Shown one piece after another: positions 27,701 to 38,734 of a stretch of DNA of 64,000 nucleotides. The position numbers were made by a program, and so were the translations under genes. The stretch lies in the NCBI GenBank assembly GCA_934045075.1, contig OW203727.1, positions 21,954,311-22,018,310 of the forward strand, in the 5' to 3' direction. The notes below the pieces were generated by a model. That model saw nothing but the letters and a program-made list of their open reading frames with translations, had not been told where the DNA came from and did not search any database. Every line of letters starts with the position of its first letter. Position 1 is the first letter of the stretch. This DNA is from Yponomeuta sedellus (lineage: Eukaryota > Arthropoda > Insecta > Lepidoptera > Yponomeutidae).

Positions 27701-28301
27701 CGTTCATTGGCAAAAAAAATAAAAAATAAAAATACCCGGTATAAATTCTAGTATTTGGCCGATTGTTGAGTAACTGTTTCAGTCGCTTGATGCAATTTTT
27801 TTTTAAAAGCTACAACATTTGACATTCATTTTTCAGTATCAATTGATGACGGAGTAAATAAAATACGAAACTCTATTCTATTCCATGGACATCAAACGAT
27901 TTAATCCCCAGTTGAAAAAAAGCTTTCGTTAAAACTATAGAAGTTGTGCAATTAAAGTTGAACAGGCTTATCAGACACTGAGCGCTTTGTTCCAGAGCGT
28001 TGTGGAAACAGTGCGATTACGTGACAGGCAAATTATTTCAATCTAAGCTCTATTCCTAAGCTAGGAAGATTAGAATTACGTTGATTAGATGAAATCGTAT
28101 ACAAAGCCCCAACTTGCTCTGTGACTGGAAGTTTCAACAAAAGACATGGCACTTCCTTTTCAAAAGTGGTGACCTGAGAGTTTGCTCTCTCGAGGATGTT
28201 AAAAGCTTCATACATAAATATTCACTATACCTTTCTTCCTCTGCGCTATAACTGAACTACAAAGGGAGATAAGTTATCAGAATATAGTCTACCTCTGATA
28301 T

Positions 28302-28505
28302 TGACGACGTCTGTGGCGCAGCAGTAGCGCATCTCCCTACCATGCAAGAGGTCCCGGGTTCAAACCCCGGCTCGGGACAAAAAAATCCCGGGTCTTGGAT
28401 GTTAACATGTTTGTGATGTCGTTGTTTCTGGTTCCCGCGACACAGGGTATCCTAGTGTGGGGTCAGAAGCAATGTATGTGCCTGTATGTAAATGTTATGT
28501 TATTG
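28302..28505 (+). mobile_element. family D SINE
   Basis: The head GTGGCGCAGCAGTAGCGCAT and box B GGTTCAAACCC are followed by the complete D body. Confidence 0.85.
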
Positions 28506-28597
28506 TTTAAAGTTATTGCACCATGATAAGTAATACAGTTTCACACTTCCAAATACACGTGTGTGTATTTTTATTAATGAATGTGTGTGTTTAGAGT

Positions 28598-28637
28598 ATT
28601 CTGTGTATTTCGAATGTGTATTCGAAATACACAGAAT
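28598..28637. repeat. 17-bp perfect inverted repeat
   Basis: ATTCTGTGTATTTCGAA and its exact complement flank TGTGTA. A third partial copy follows at 28645-28665. Confidence 0.85.
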
Positions 28638-28956
28638 AATGTGTACTTCGAATACACATTATTCTATCTAAATAAAGCACGTGAAGCGCGAACTAATTAC
28701 TGGTTGGCAATAAAACATCGTTTCAAGATAAGATAAAATGACCGTTATACAATTAGGTTTTTTTTGTATTCATTTCAAGTTATATAAACTCTGATACTTC
28801 CAGAAAATATAAATTTGTGCAAAACTCACAAAACAAAATAAAATAAACACACACTACGAGTAAGTAGTTGGTGGAATCTCGGCAACTGCTCATTTTAAAA
28901 ATAACGCTGCATATTGCTCGCTCAGTTTTTCTGCAAATGAACAGTTCAGTTAAGAT

Positions 28957-29127
28957 TTCTTGAGTGGAGACCGCGACTCGGCAAACGTAGTGTAGGACGC
29001 CCTCCGACCAGGTGGGATGACGATCTGCGAAAAACTGCCGGCAGATGCTGGATGCGGCAAGCTGAAGACAGGGCGCTATGGCGCTCATTAGGGGAGGGCT
29101 ATGTCCAGCTGTGGACTACATAATAGC
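28957..29127 (+). pseudogene. RTE-like LINE C-terminus, source of the family C tail
   Basis: An open frame reads LEWRPRLGKRSVGRPPTRW, then DDDLRKTAG, WMRQAEDRALWRSLGEGYV and a stop. The last 60 bp (GGCGCTATGGCGCTCATTAG to TATGTCCAGC.GTGGACTA) are the same as the tail of family C SINEs, including the (GAA)n end. Confidence 0.9.
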
Positions 29128-29364
29128 CTTAAGAAGAAGAAGATTTGAAAACATAGATTTATTATTCTGTACGCATATAGATTATTGAAGAACTAATTTC
29201 TTTCTATGTAGCTCAAAAGCACAGGCCCTTTATCAGAGAGTGTAACACTGGTCTACAAAAACAAACAATGTTTAGTTGCTAACAGTACCACTGCATAAAC
29301 ATTGCATAACCAGAAAACCTGTCAAGTACGCGTTGTAGGGTTCCGTAGTTAGCAGTCTAAATAT

Positions 29365-29660
29365 ATTTCCTTATGTAACCTTTACCAGTCCCACTGCAGG
29401 GCACAGGCCCTCTCTCAGAGCGAAAGTACGGGCTTAATTAGCAGGTGTGCCCACCGCGGATTGGCAATTTTAAGCGCTGAGGTATTTGAACACTAAGGAT
29501 TCCTCACGCTATTTTCCTTCACAGTTTGTGGTATTGCTACTGCAACTTCACAAATGTACGTAGCATAGAAAACAAAGTCATTACGCGCACTAGGATTCGA
29601 ACCTGGGTCTCCCGCTTCCGCGTCCACTGTTCTACCCACTGGGCTATCGCTGCCCGCACA
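29365..29660 (-). mobile_element. family E SINE, near full length
   Basis: The reverse reading gives the head GATAGCCCAGTGGGTAGAAC and GGTTCGAATCC, then the body, and the tail GGGCCTGTGCCCTGCAGTGG. Confidence 0.85.
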
Positions 29661-29699
29661 TAAATAATATCGCCGTCAAAATATTCGATTGGTGTTTTA

Positions 29700-29900
29700 T
29701 TGACATTAAGATTTTGATAAAAACTGTACCACTACAAAAACTGATCCTATTCGTTTAATTTTACATTTTTTACAATTTTTCGACGTTTCTGCACTTTTTC
29801 AAGTACCGAAAAAGTAAGTAAATACAGTTTTTTTTAAGTAAATAAGTAAATACAGTTTTTATTATGTCTAGTGCTCGTGTTAACCTTAAAAAATACTATT
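29700..29900. mobile_element. Penelope-like 3' end, short fold-back
   Basis: A minus piece (TTTTTCGACGTTTCTGCACT) is followed by a plus piece (ACAGTTTTTATTATGTCTAG, TGCTCGTGTTAACC). Both correspond to the UTR end at 7985-8110. Confidence 0.6.
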
Positions 29901-30103
29901 AAGATTTTGTTTCACTTGACTGTCTGCTTTTCACAACTATCAGCTTGAAGTTTAGGTATTTTGTGCCTAAAAATCTTTTCCAGTGCAGCAAGGTAACTTC
30001 GACAGCATAATGGGTACCCCTAGGTTACATGTATCCCGGGCCGGGATACATGTAACTATTTGTGCTCTCTGTTACGAGCACTTTGTTTTAATTTTTATAT
30101 TTA

Positions 30104-30292
30104 AGAGAGGTGGGCGAAAATCGTCACTGATTCGTCACCGATATCGCAAACGTGGCCGACCCAAGTGGAGATGGCGGAACGACCTCACGACCTTTCTGCC
30201 GGGCTGGCAGGAGGTGGCTATGAATAGGGAGGAGTTGAAAACCAAAGGAGAAGCCTTAGTCAAGCAGTCGGACACTATCGACGCAACATAAA
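30104..30292 (+). pseudogene. LINE C-terminal fragment
   Basis: The frame reads KRGRPKWRWRNDL, PGWQEVAMNREELKTKGEA and a stop, resembling the GRP..RW.DDL...A..R..W ending of RTE-type ORFs. The family assignment is tentative. Confidence 0.6.
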
Positions 30293-30654
30293 AAATAAGA
30301 AAAAAAATTAGTGCTTTTTGGGAACGAATTGAATTTTATCATACTGTAATTTTTATACTAGGATTTATTATTTAATTTTTAGCCTTGACAAAGGTTATGG
30401 AATTTTAAGTTATTTAATATTTCTAGATAGAGGAGACTGTAAACGAAAATTGCGCTTAAGCGTAATATTTCGCAAACGGATTTTATGATGATACCTAAAT
30501 CGAAAAAAAAAATCGCTCCATCCACGATATTTTTAAGCGACTAATTCAACGATACCTAACACTCACGGGTAAACGAGAAAAATATTTCATCCCTAACTTG
30601 GATGAATAAAAATCCCTAACCGGGATGGAAGTTTTTACTACTGTTTTGTCAAAT
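30293..30654. other. no recognisable feature
   Basis: AT-rich. TTGCGCTTAAGCG and similar short motifs occur, but no family is assigned. Confidence 0.4.
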
Positions 30655-31650
30655 CGTCAAATAGTTTAAGCCGGTTGGCAATAGGTGTATCCAAGTTCTC
30701 TTGGTTAAATATAGTTTAAGCCGATTGTTTCCGGATAAAATTAGGTCTAGCCGGTATTACTCCGGCTAAAACTGGGTCCGACCGCGCCCTTGTGGCTGAT
30801 ACTAGGTCTAACCGGTACCATGCCAGCTACAACTAGATTGAAACAAATCATGTTGGATGAAACGAAATTCACAGAAGTTCAAACGTGTAACAGCTGAAAT
30901 GCCGCTATAAAACTAAATGCATTTTAAAAAACCTAAAAAAAAGGCTAAAAATTTCATCCATTCCGGGATTTGAACCCGCAACCTCTGGATATCCGTGCCA
31001 GATCTGGCACGGATAGCCAGAGGTTCGAATGCCGGCATGGGTGAAATTTTTAGCCTCTAAATAGGTTTTTAAATTTGTCCTTAGCACGGGTTAGTGCATT
31101 AAAAATAAAAATAGTATAAACTAAATGCAGGAAATAAAAGTAATTCTTCAACGCTCCTGGTATTTTATGCAACTCAAAATGTCACTCAAGATTGAGTTCT
31201 AATAAATAACTTGTCATGATTTCTGATAGAGTGATTGATAATAATAATACTCCATAAATTAAATAAAGAAGGTCCAATTACTTTCTGTTAAAAATGTTGC
31301 TTATTTTTCTTATTATGTTAAATTTGTACTCCTAATTTAAAAAAAATAAATTTTAAAAATAAAATTGTTGAATTTTATTTTTTCTACGTTTTTCATAATT
31401 CAGTGATTTATTTGTTAAATATTTTAAAAGCCAAAAGTGTGTGGATAGAAGACAGAGTTTGGTTGATTCTAGTTGTAGACGGCATGATATGGGTTAGATC
31501 TTGTATCAGCCACTAGGGTTTGGTTGGACCTAGTTCTAGCCGGAATGATAACGGCTAGATCTAGTTTTACCACAATCGGCTTATACTAGATTTATCCGGC
31601 TAAAACTATGCGTAGCCGAACTTTGGTTTAGCCGTAACATATATTATATG
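30655..31650. mobile_element. Foldback-like element with subrepeated inverted arms
   Basis: The left arm (about 30660-30860) and right arm (about 31480-31640) are inverted copies. Each is built from degenerate units of about 30-40 bp of the type CCGGCTAAAACTAGGTCTAG. Matching order includes TGGCTGATAC.AGATCTAAC and GCC.GCTACAACTAGA. The interior is AT-rich and carries a family A insertion. Long inverted arms made of short repeats recall Drosophila Foldback elements, although sequence relatedness is not shown. Confidence 0.65.
30933..31119 (+). mobile_element. family A SINE, palindromic fold-back with duplication
   Basis: A minus arm ending CCGTGCCAGA meets a plus arm starting TCTGGCACGG with almost no spacer, then the full tail. 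AAACTAAATGCA lies on both sides. It sits inside the Foldback-like element and is therefore younger. Confidence 0.85.
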
Positions 31651-31679
31651 CCAAATTGCAACTTTCTTGTACAAATAGC

Positions 31680-31768
31680 CTCTGAAATAAGCCGCGGACA
31701 CACAGATAGACGAACGGACATGGCGAAACTATGAGGGTTCCATATTATATACAGAACCCTAAAAAATT
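31680..31768 (+). repeat. dispersed repeat I
   Basis: GACACACAGATAGACGAACG, ATGAGGGTTCC and AGAACCCTAAAAAA. Confidence 0.55.
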
Positions 31769-31919
31769 ATACTTGTATGTATCACTAGGTACTTTCATTA
31801 ATTTGTTCGTGGTTGTTAAGTTTATCTATATGAGATAGCATTTGTTTATACAGCAATATCCGTTCGTCGCCCCCGAGTGATTACGGTACATACATGTGTT
31901 ACGTAACATTTTTTTATTT

Positions 31920-32180
31920 ACTAGCTGTACACACGACTTTGTTCACGTTGGCTCAGAACATGAAGTGACTTTTTCTCTTAATTCAAGATATGTTTTATTT
32001 CCGTTCTAAATTCCATCCTTTGAGACCTGTAAAGAATAGAAGAAAGGAAGGAAGATCGTTTAATATGCATTCAAACATACAGACATACAGGCATACAAAC
32101 AGACAGACAGACAATAATCTTTATTTTTGCATTTTCGGATTCTCTATCTTTTTTGGCGTAGCTTGCCAATTTAATATTAA
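31920..32180 (+). repeat. degraded retroelement 3' region (weak)
   Basis: CTAGCTGTACACACGACTTTG resembles the CTAGCTGGTGCCCGCGACTT end at 63615. GACAGACAGACAATAATC follows. The assignment is weak. Confidence 0.3.
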
Positions 32181-32202
32181 TTGACTAGTCTACAGATTTA
32201 TT

Positions 32203-32225
32203 ATATATATATATATATATATAGA
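32203..32225. repeat. (TA)n microsatellite
   Basis: About 11 TA units. Confidence 0.9.
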
Positions 32226-32934
32226 TATCTTCAGCCAAAACCCGTGTAGTGTTGCAACACTGGTGACCTATGGTATGATAGTAATATGCTATGAAACAAC
32301 AAGTTCATTCTTATATAACTCAGTAGTAATGACTCTACTCAGATCCAACCAGCCAACCATGACTTTCAACTCTATTACGTGCGATGACGCTCAGCGGCGC
32401 TCTATGGGCGGATTTGTCAGCTGTAGGTATTAAAACAGGGGATGAATATTTTTTTTTCAACACTTTTGCTCTAAAACTGCATTTACGAAGGCTGTAGGAA
32501 CACATTATTCGAAATTTAAAAATATTGCACTATGCAACGCAACGTTCTGCAAAGTATAGGTACTCTTAAATAAGTACAATGTTCTGCCGCACATTCCGGT
32601 TGTATGGCAGCGTATGTATTCTTTACGGTTTTTTTTTAATTTCCATAAAAAAATCTACCTAGAATTATCACATTAGGAGAGTAATATAAATAAAGAATGA
32701 AATAATGGCTGAATGACCGAACCTCTTTATCGGATTTTGCTCGATACGTTTGTCTCACTTTAATACTAAAGTAAAGTTAAGACGACGATTCGTTCTAATT
32801 TTTGATCAATCTGTGCCCGCAATTTTTATATTTACAAACGTAAAAGGAGTTCGCGATTACTCATCAACTAATAACAATTTTTGGTTTTACCTGTTGTACT
32901 GTTTTCTCGTAATCCTCTTTAAAAACATTTGGTT
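32226..32934. other. no recognisable feature
   Basis: No repeat family or exon signal that I can support. Confidence 0.4.
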
Positions 32935-33295
32935 ATCAACCATTATATGTCCCCACTGCTGGGGCACGGGTCTCTTCCTGCATCGCAGGAAGGTTAGGCC
33001 AAACTCCACCACGGGGGCCAAGTCCGGTTTGGTGGAGGATTGTGAGACAGTGGCCGGGCCTCACTGTCAGAAGTTATCAAGCCGCCCATAGGGCCTCTGA
33101 CATGGCTTAACGACTGCCATTATATGACAGCCGGCACCAACGGCTTAACGTGCCTTGCGAAGCACGGAAGCGCCCGGAAAAATGCCACTAGCGGTAGTCA
33201 CGGGACGCTCACCCATCCCGTACCTGGCCACGCCTGTTGTTGCTTAACCTAGTGATTGATTCCAATCACTCGGTTCGCCTAGGCCACGAGCGCTT
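32935..33295 (-). mobile_element. family B 5S-like SINE, full length
   Basis: Complete from GGTTATCAACC to the head CGCCTAGGCCACGAGCGCTT. The reverse reading has GGCGTGGCCAGGTACGGGAT. Confidence 0.9.
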
Positions 33296-33303
33296 CCACG
33301 GTT

Positions 33304-33363
33304 CGTTTACACGGTATTAATGTTCAAAGTTACGTTAAAACGTTTACACGGTATTAATGTTCA
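33304..33363 (+). repeat. 37-bp tandem duplication
   Basis: CGTTTACACGGTATTAATGT then TCA occurs exactly twice, 37 bp apart. Confidence 0.85.
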
Positions 33364-33855
33364 CAGCCTGCTATTTTTATATTTATAAGACCATTTCTTT
33401 ATATTTTTGAATAAATAAACAAATTGTGTTGCTCTGTAAACAAAGATTTATTTTCCGATACCATAAGGTAAATACTATTAAATTAGCCGAAAGACAATCT
33501 ATTTACTAACCTGTAAACAACGAAACGACATTAATGTTTATTATCCCCTTTCTGTTTATTTTTCACATTTTTTACTTTTCATCTAAGATGACATAACGCT
33601 TTTTCAAAGACTCTTTCACTACGTAAAATAGAAAGAATGTATATTAACACGATAGCACAGGGTGCGTTTGCGGTGTCCGCCGTGCTAAACTGAAAGATAT
33701 ATAAAGATAGATAAATATCTTTACATATTTATAAACGTCAAAGTTGTTCCGAAACGAAGCAATTATTCAAGGCATAAGACGCAGAAGTATAGCCAGCTTA
33801 TTAATTCCTACATATTTGTGCCGCTGGCTATAGAAACTTCTGTTGTATGGGGTTT
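33364..33855. other. no recognisable feature
   Basis: AT-rich sequence without an assigned element. Confidence 0.4.
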
Positions 33856-33856
33856 G

Positions 33857-34110
33857 CTGTGTGGTGTCGGCCTAGAGAATAGCACCAACCCAATTCTTCC
33901 CGCGGGTGTCGTAAAAGGCGACTAAGGGACATAAACCGGGAGGTGGGCAGCAGCGCCCCCTGCAGTACAATTCCACCGAACTGCGATCCTAACCCGCATG
34001 CCCAGCGTGGGGATTATGCGCATTACCCCCTATGATAGCTCAACGTGGCGCTCTTTAGGGGAGGGCTGTGTCCAGCAGTGGACTAGCATAGCCTGACGAT
34101 GACGATGATG
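33857..34110 (+). mobile_element. family C SINE
   Basis: A complete head, body and tail, with a (GAT)n rather than (GAA)n end (GACGATGACGATGATG). Confidence 0.85.
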
Positions 34111-34119
34111 GGGAGCGCA

Positions 34120-34290
34120 GGGCAGCGCTTTTATTAGGGAGCTGGGACGCCGATTGAGGGACCGTGGCATGGACGTTCGCTCTGGGGCATATCTGAGCCA
34201 AAGGATTTCCCTTGCTGTCCAGCGCGGTAACGCGGCCAGTATTATGGGGACTTTTGGTTCGCATGTGGCTCGGAGCGATTTATTTGCATA
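34120..34290 (+). pseudogene. unidentified mobile-element ORF C-terminus
   Basis: The plus frame is open for about 56 codons to TAG: FIRELGRRLRDRGMDV, then YLSQRISLAVQRGNAASIMG and a short end. The composition is protein-like and the (QR)GNAAS block looks familiar from uncharacterised insect mobile-element proteins, but I cannot name the family. It follows directly on the family C end. Confidence 0.35.
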
Positions 34291-34299
34291 GAGTTTTTT

Positions 34300-35015
34300 T
34301 TTTGTTTTTAATTATTATTTTATTATTATTGTTATTGCCTTGACATTCTTTTAATTTCATTCTTTTTGACGAAGCTTTATGTGAATGTTGATGATGTTTG
34401 TACTGTTTTTTTTTTTAATGTCTATGTAAATAACTAAATCAGTGTGTTATTTATTAACTCGAGTAATACAATGATCAATATGTCAATTTCAATTTCTAAT
34501 TGTTGCATGTAATTAACTATTTTTTTTTAAAATTAACAAAGGCTTATATTATTCAAGTGATAAAGTGTGATTGATTTACTTGCTGCACTGTTATTTCGGA
34601 ATTTTCTTAAAAAACGTTGTAAGTACGATACAGGTACCGATTTATGTTTACAAACTCGTGGTAAAGCCCTGCGTTAAGCCCTCAAACTTCGTCTCGGGCT
34701 TACATATTTACCTACTTGTTTGTATCTTAAATAACTATTAGCTTGTAAAAACAAATAAAACTTTCATCACTGCTGGGTACAAGCCTGTTCCTATAATGCT
34801 ATTCAGCCCTTTGCCATCCGCATACATTTGCCTACTGTCAGCGAAGCTTTGTCACTCTAATACCTACCTATTAATAATGGTAAAAGTTTATCGTGATGAT
34901 CATTTAACAGTACGAGTACACATTGAATTCTATTTGACTAAATTACTAGTACAGAAATTTACTTGGCGATCAGGATTAACATGAAGGTATGAAACAATAC
35001 AATACATAATATACA
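34300..35015. other. no recognisable feature
   Basis: T-rich, then mixed sequence. I see no gene. Confidence 0.4.
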
Positions 35016-35020
35016 AAAAT

Positions 35021-35415
35021 ATGATAGAGCGCATTCAACGCAAATTGGTCAGTCATTTAAACTTTCGCACAGGGTCACATTGTGATAATTATGAGGACTC
35101 CTGTAGACTTCACCAACTGCTAAGCCTGGAGGAACGGCGTGTTCTGATGGACATGCAATTCCTTTCGGACATCTGCCGTGCGACCATTAACTGTCCCGAC
35201 CTTACAAGCAACGTCTTAACTCTACGCACGCCTCTGACACGCACTCGTCACACGCGACTTTTTGATGTCCCTCAAGTTTCCAAGAATTTTGCGCAGAGCT
35301 CTATAAGTTGTCGTCTACTTGACATCTAAAACAAGCGATTTTCTGGCATAGATATTTTCCATTTGTCAAAGACGGCTTTTAAACAGTCACTATTGCAATG
35401 TCTTAAAGAGGAGAG
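35021..35415 (+). pseudogene. Jockey/CR1-like LINE, C-terminal ORF fragment
   Basis: The 102-codon open stretch starts MIERIQRKLVSHLNF and includes LLSLEERRVLMDMQFL, TPLTRTRHTRLFDVP and NFAQSS. This is the usual order after the RT domain in Jockey/CR1-type LINEs. A stop at 35327 is followed by a shifted frame reading FHLSKTAFKQSL. Only the 3' part survives. Confidence 0.8.
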
Positions 35416-35607
35416 TCAAGGCCTTATGGCATCTTTCATTACTACGCATATTGCACTCACCGCTCTCAACCATCATACACACACACACCCTCACACACAA
35501 AGACACCAACATCCATACTCACTAGAAATATAAACAGTCTGCAGTCATGATTTTATATTTTTATATTTAATTTCAATACTCTGTTTGCCTGATTTTGGTA
35601 TTTCAAA

Positions 35608-35922
35608 TTTAAAAACCTATTTAGAGGCTAAAAATTTAACCCATGCCAGGATTCGAACCCGCAACCTCTGGCTATCCGTGCCAGCGCTCTACCAATTGAG
35701 CCAATGGGCGATCAACAGCATCAGTGAAATTTCGAACCTCTTTACACTATTCTCTGTATTACGTACAGGCAGCGACATCTGACTTAAGCAAATTGCATTA
35801 CTTACAGCCCTGACTACCTACTTTGCAGTTAGGTTTTAACATCGGAACGATATCACTGTACCCACATGATTATACTATTTTTATTATGTTCCTTAGCACG
35901 GGTTAAAATAGTATAATTTGGT
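35608..35922 (-). mobile_element. family A SINE, near full unit with short inverted end
   Basis: A minus unit from tail to CCCACATGATTATACT is followed by a short plus tail (TTCCTTAGCACGGGTTAAAA). TTTGGTATTTCAAA flanks the whole on both sides. Confidence 0.85.
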
Positions 35923-36215
35923 ATTTCAAAGTTTTTTCTTTTTTCTCATATTGTTACCTTTTGCTGTCTCTAAAGACTCTAAAGTTTCTAATTAATAATA
36001 ATGCCTGTCTCTAAGTTATGTGAATATAAAATAAGTCCGTAATTGTCCAAAGATAAATCATATTTGTAACAGTGAATATTTATTAACTTGTGCTGTGGGT
36101 TTTGTAAATAAAATTTAAAAAAAAACCTTCATGTCATGACGTCACTATAAAAAAGAAAGGTAGGCGCCATCTCAGCTGGTCGTTTTTTGATGGGACGGAA
36201 GTATTGTTATTACCT

Positions 36216-36585
36216 CACGTTATCAACCCTTGTATGTCCCCACTGCTGGGGCACGGGTCTCTTCCTGCATCGCAGGAAGGTTAGGCCATACTCCACCACG
36301 GGGGCCAAGTCCGGGTTGGTGGAGGATTGTAAGACAGTGGCGGGCCTTACTGTCAGAAGTTATCAAGCCGCCCATAAGGCCTCTAACATGGCTTAACGAC
36401 TGCCATTATATGACAGCCGGCACCAACGGCTTAGCGTGCCTTGCGAAGCACGGAAACGCTCGGAAAAATGCCACTAGCGGTAGTCACGGGACGCTCACCC
36501 ATCCCGTACCTGACCGCGCCTGTTGTTGCTTAACCAAGGGATTGATTCCAATCACTCGGTTCGCCTAGGCCACGAGCGCTTCTAT
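36216..36585 (-). mobile_element. family B 5S-like SINE, reference copy with duplication
   Basis: It is flanked by TTGTTATTACCT (36204-36215 and 36586-36597). In the sense direction the head contains GGTTAAGCAACAACAGGCGC, GGTCAGG and GGATGGGTGA. That order matches the GTTAAGCAACG.CGGGCGCGGT and TGGATGGGTGACC internal promoter region of 5S rRNA. The body is GCACGCTAAGCCGTTGGTGC and GTTAAGCCATG, and the tail CCTGCGATGCAGGAAGAGAC, GTGCCCCAGCAGTGGGGACA. A 5S-derived (SINE3-type) origin is therefore likely. Confidence 0.85.
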
Positions 36586-36676
36586 TTGTTATTACCTATG
36601 TACAATAAATTACTCAAGTAATTAGTATGTTCTCTGATACATCAGTATGATAATTAATTAACAATGACAAGTTGTA

Positions 36677-36800
36677 GAAGCGCTCTTGGCCTAGGCGAAC
36701 CGAGTGATTGGAATCAATCACTTGAGTTAAGCAACAACAGGCGCGGTCAGGAGCAGGATAGGTGACCGTCCAGATTTTTCCGAGCGCTTCCGTGCTTCTA
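36677..36800 (+). mobile_element. family B SINE, head half
   Basis: AGAAGCGCTCTTGGCCTAGG to GAGCGCTTCCGTGCTTC. It faces the previous copy head to head across about 90 bp, with no shared duplication seen. Confidence 0.85.
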
Positions 36801-37515
36801 ATATTGATAATGACAAGTTTAAACATAAATGTGAGTACCTATGTCTTTGATTACTTTATATCAAACAAGAAGCTTTGCTATTCCATTCAAACATAGGAAA
36901 ATACAGCTATCACTACCAACACAATGATGTTTGATTCGCGTCATCTTACTATCTACCGCCACTCTGGTATTGCCCTGAATAGGTAAAATGACGGCACGTA
37001 GAATAGTGTACTAAAAGCGCGACATCTGTCATTTAAAACGCGCAAAGTAACGTCACAGAGTAGAGTGTATGGACCATTGGTCCCCTGGACCCTCCACCGG
37101 CCCGTGCCATCTTTAAGCCTCAGCAGCTGGTGGCGTAAATTCTGTTAGTGCATTACAGAATTGCTAATTGACATTGATGAAAGATAAATGGACAACCCTT
37201 GTATATTGATGATCCTGCGGCCAGGAGCTGAGTCCTGTATCAGTTGCAGTGGTAGGCAGGATGCCTCCCGGCTTTGCTGGGAGATGAGCTCGAGGATCGG
37301 GCGGCGAATGAAGAGTCGGCAGATGTGGTTTAATCTTTATTCACTAAAGACAACCACAACAATACGTCGGTTGAAATTAAAACATTTTACAAAAAGACCA
37401 GCAGCAGCGTGCAGCCATGACAGATGGAGAAGAAGGAAAAAAAAAGGAAGAGGTTAACCATAGAGAGATACTTCCTATTCTAAACTAAGCTACCATAGAC
37501 TAGAAGATAGATTGT
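36801..37515. other. no firm feature; LTR-like stretch possible
   Basis: On the minus strand, 37340-37200 holds GTGAATAAAGATTAAACCAC, which looks like a polyadenylation region of an LTR or 3' UTR. There is no paired LTR or ORF to support it. Confidence 0.3.
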
Positions 37516-37519
37516 GGAG

Positions 37520-37880
37520 CTTACACACTTTAACATATATCCCCACTGCTGAGGCAAGGACCCCTTTCTGTATAGCAGGAGCAGGAAGGTTAGGCCATAC
37601 TCCACCACGGAGGCCAAGTCCGGTTTGGGGTAGGATTTTAAGACAGTGGCCGGCTTTACTGTCAGAAGTGATGTCAATGCCAATTCACCCATAAGGCATC
37701 TGACACGACTTAACGACTGCCATTACATGAAAGCTGGCACCAACGGCATAACATGCCTTGCGAAGCACGAAAACTCTAAAATAATTAATAAAAAATTACA
37801 CTAGCGGTAGTCACTGGACGGTTAGAAATCCTGCACCTGACCGCGCTTATTGTTGTTCAACTTAAGTAATTGATTCAAAT
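37520..37880 (-). mobile_element. family B 5S-like SINE, diverged
   Basis: It is complete in outline but with many changes and an AT-rich insertion (AAAATAATTAATAAAAAATT) near 37780, so it is an older copy. Confidence 0.8.
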
Positions 37881-38555
37881 TGTGTGACGCGTGTTATGTT
37901 TTGAGCAGCTCTGTTTCCCTCAGTGAAGTTAGTGGCAATGGTATTCTGAAATCCAGTGTTACAGTTTCCATAAAACCAAAGATTAGCGAAAAGGCTACGA
38001 AATGAGAAAAGGCCATGAGACAGATGTCGTGGCCTCTTCTCAATCAACAATCGAACAGAAAGGACAACCCCTGATTTCAAATAGTAGTAGTCTAGTATCT
38101 AAAACCTATTGTAGAATTAAAATAAATAGATATAAATAGTTTTTTAAATATCCCCCGCTGCCACTCACACATAATTCGCGTCATGTGACGTGATTCTCAT
38201 ATCACTGTTCGCCTTAAAGGTTTGATACGTGTACGGCCTTAGACCTAAAGCAGCAATGAAATGAAATCGCTACAATCCATCAACAGAATCTAGGGCCAGC
38301 CTATTTGCACTGCAATCTTGAGTCTCGTCACGAGATAGATATTTATAGAAACAAACAAACAAACTTCACAACTATTTATGAGCAATGGTCTCCGTTCGTT
38401 TACCTGTAGATCCAGTTACATAAGGAAGATGAATTAATGTTTATCAGCTATTGAATTTTAAATCCAGTCCACGCAAGAACCGACCGCGATTAAGCGAGAA
38501 AACTGTGACAGTCAGCCGCCAAAGTGGAATAAAAACAAACAGACGTTTGGCCAAT
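37881..38555. other. no recognisable feature
   Basis: Mixed sequence. AAACAAACAAACAAAC occurs near 38352. Confidence 0.4.
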
Positions 38556-38556
38556 C

Positions 38557-38660
38557 GTTCACCAACCCTGACTTGGCCCCGTGGTGGAGTGTGGACCAAC
38601 CTTCCTGTAATGCAGGAAGAGAACCGTGCAGTCGGGACCTACAAAGGGACAGTAATATCA
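38557..38660 (+). mobile_element. family B tail fragment
   Basis: GGCCCCGTGGTGGAGTGTGG, CCTTCCTGTAATGCAGGAAG, then a shortened end. Confidence 0.7.
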
Positions 38661-38734
38661 TCATAATCATCAGACGTTTGGCCTCAGAACCCGAAGACCA
38701 ACAAATCAAACCTTTAGACCCAGTGCAACTACAA

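Noticed and set aside
37200..37420. LTR-like stretch with AATAAA on the minus strand
   Set aside because: There is no second LTR, primer-binding site or ORF, so it was left unassigned.
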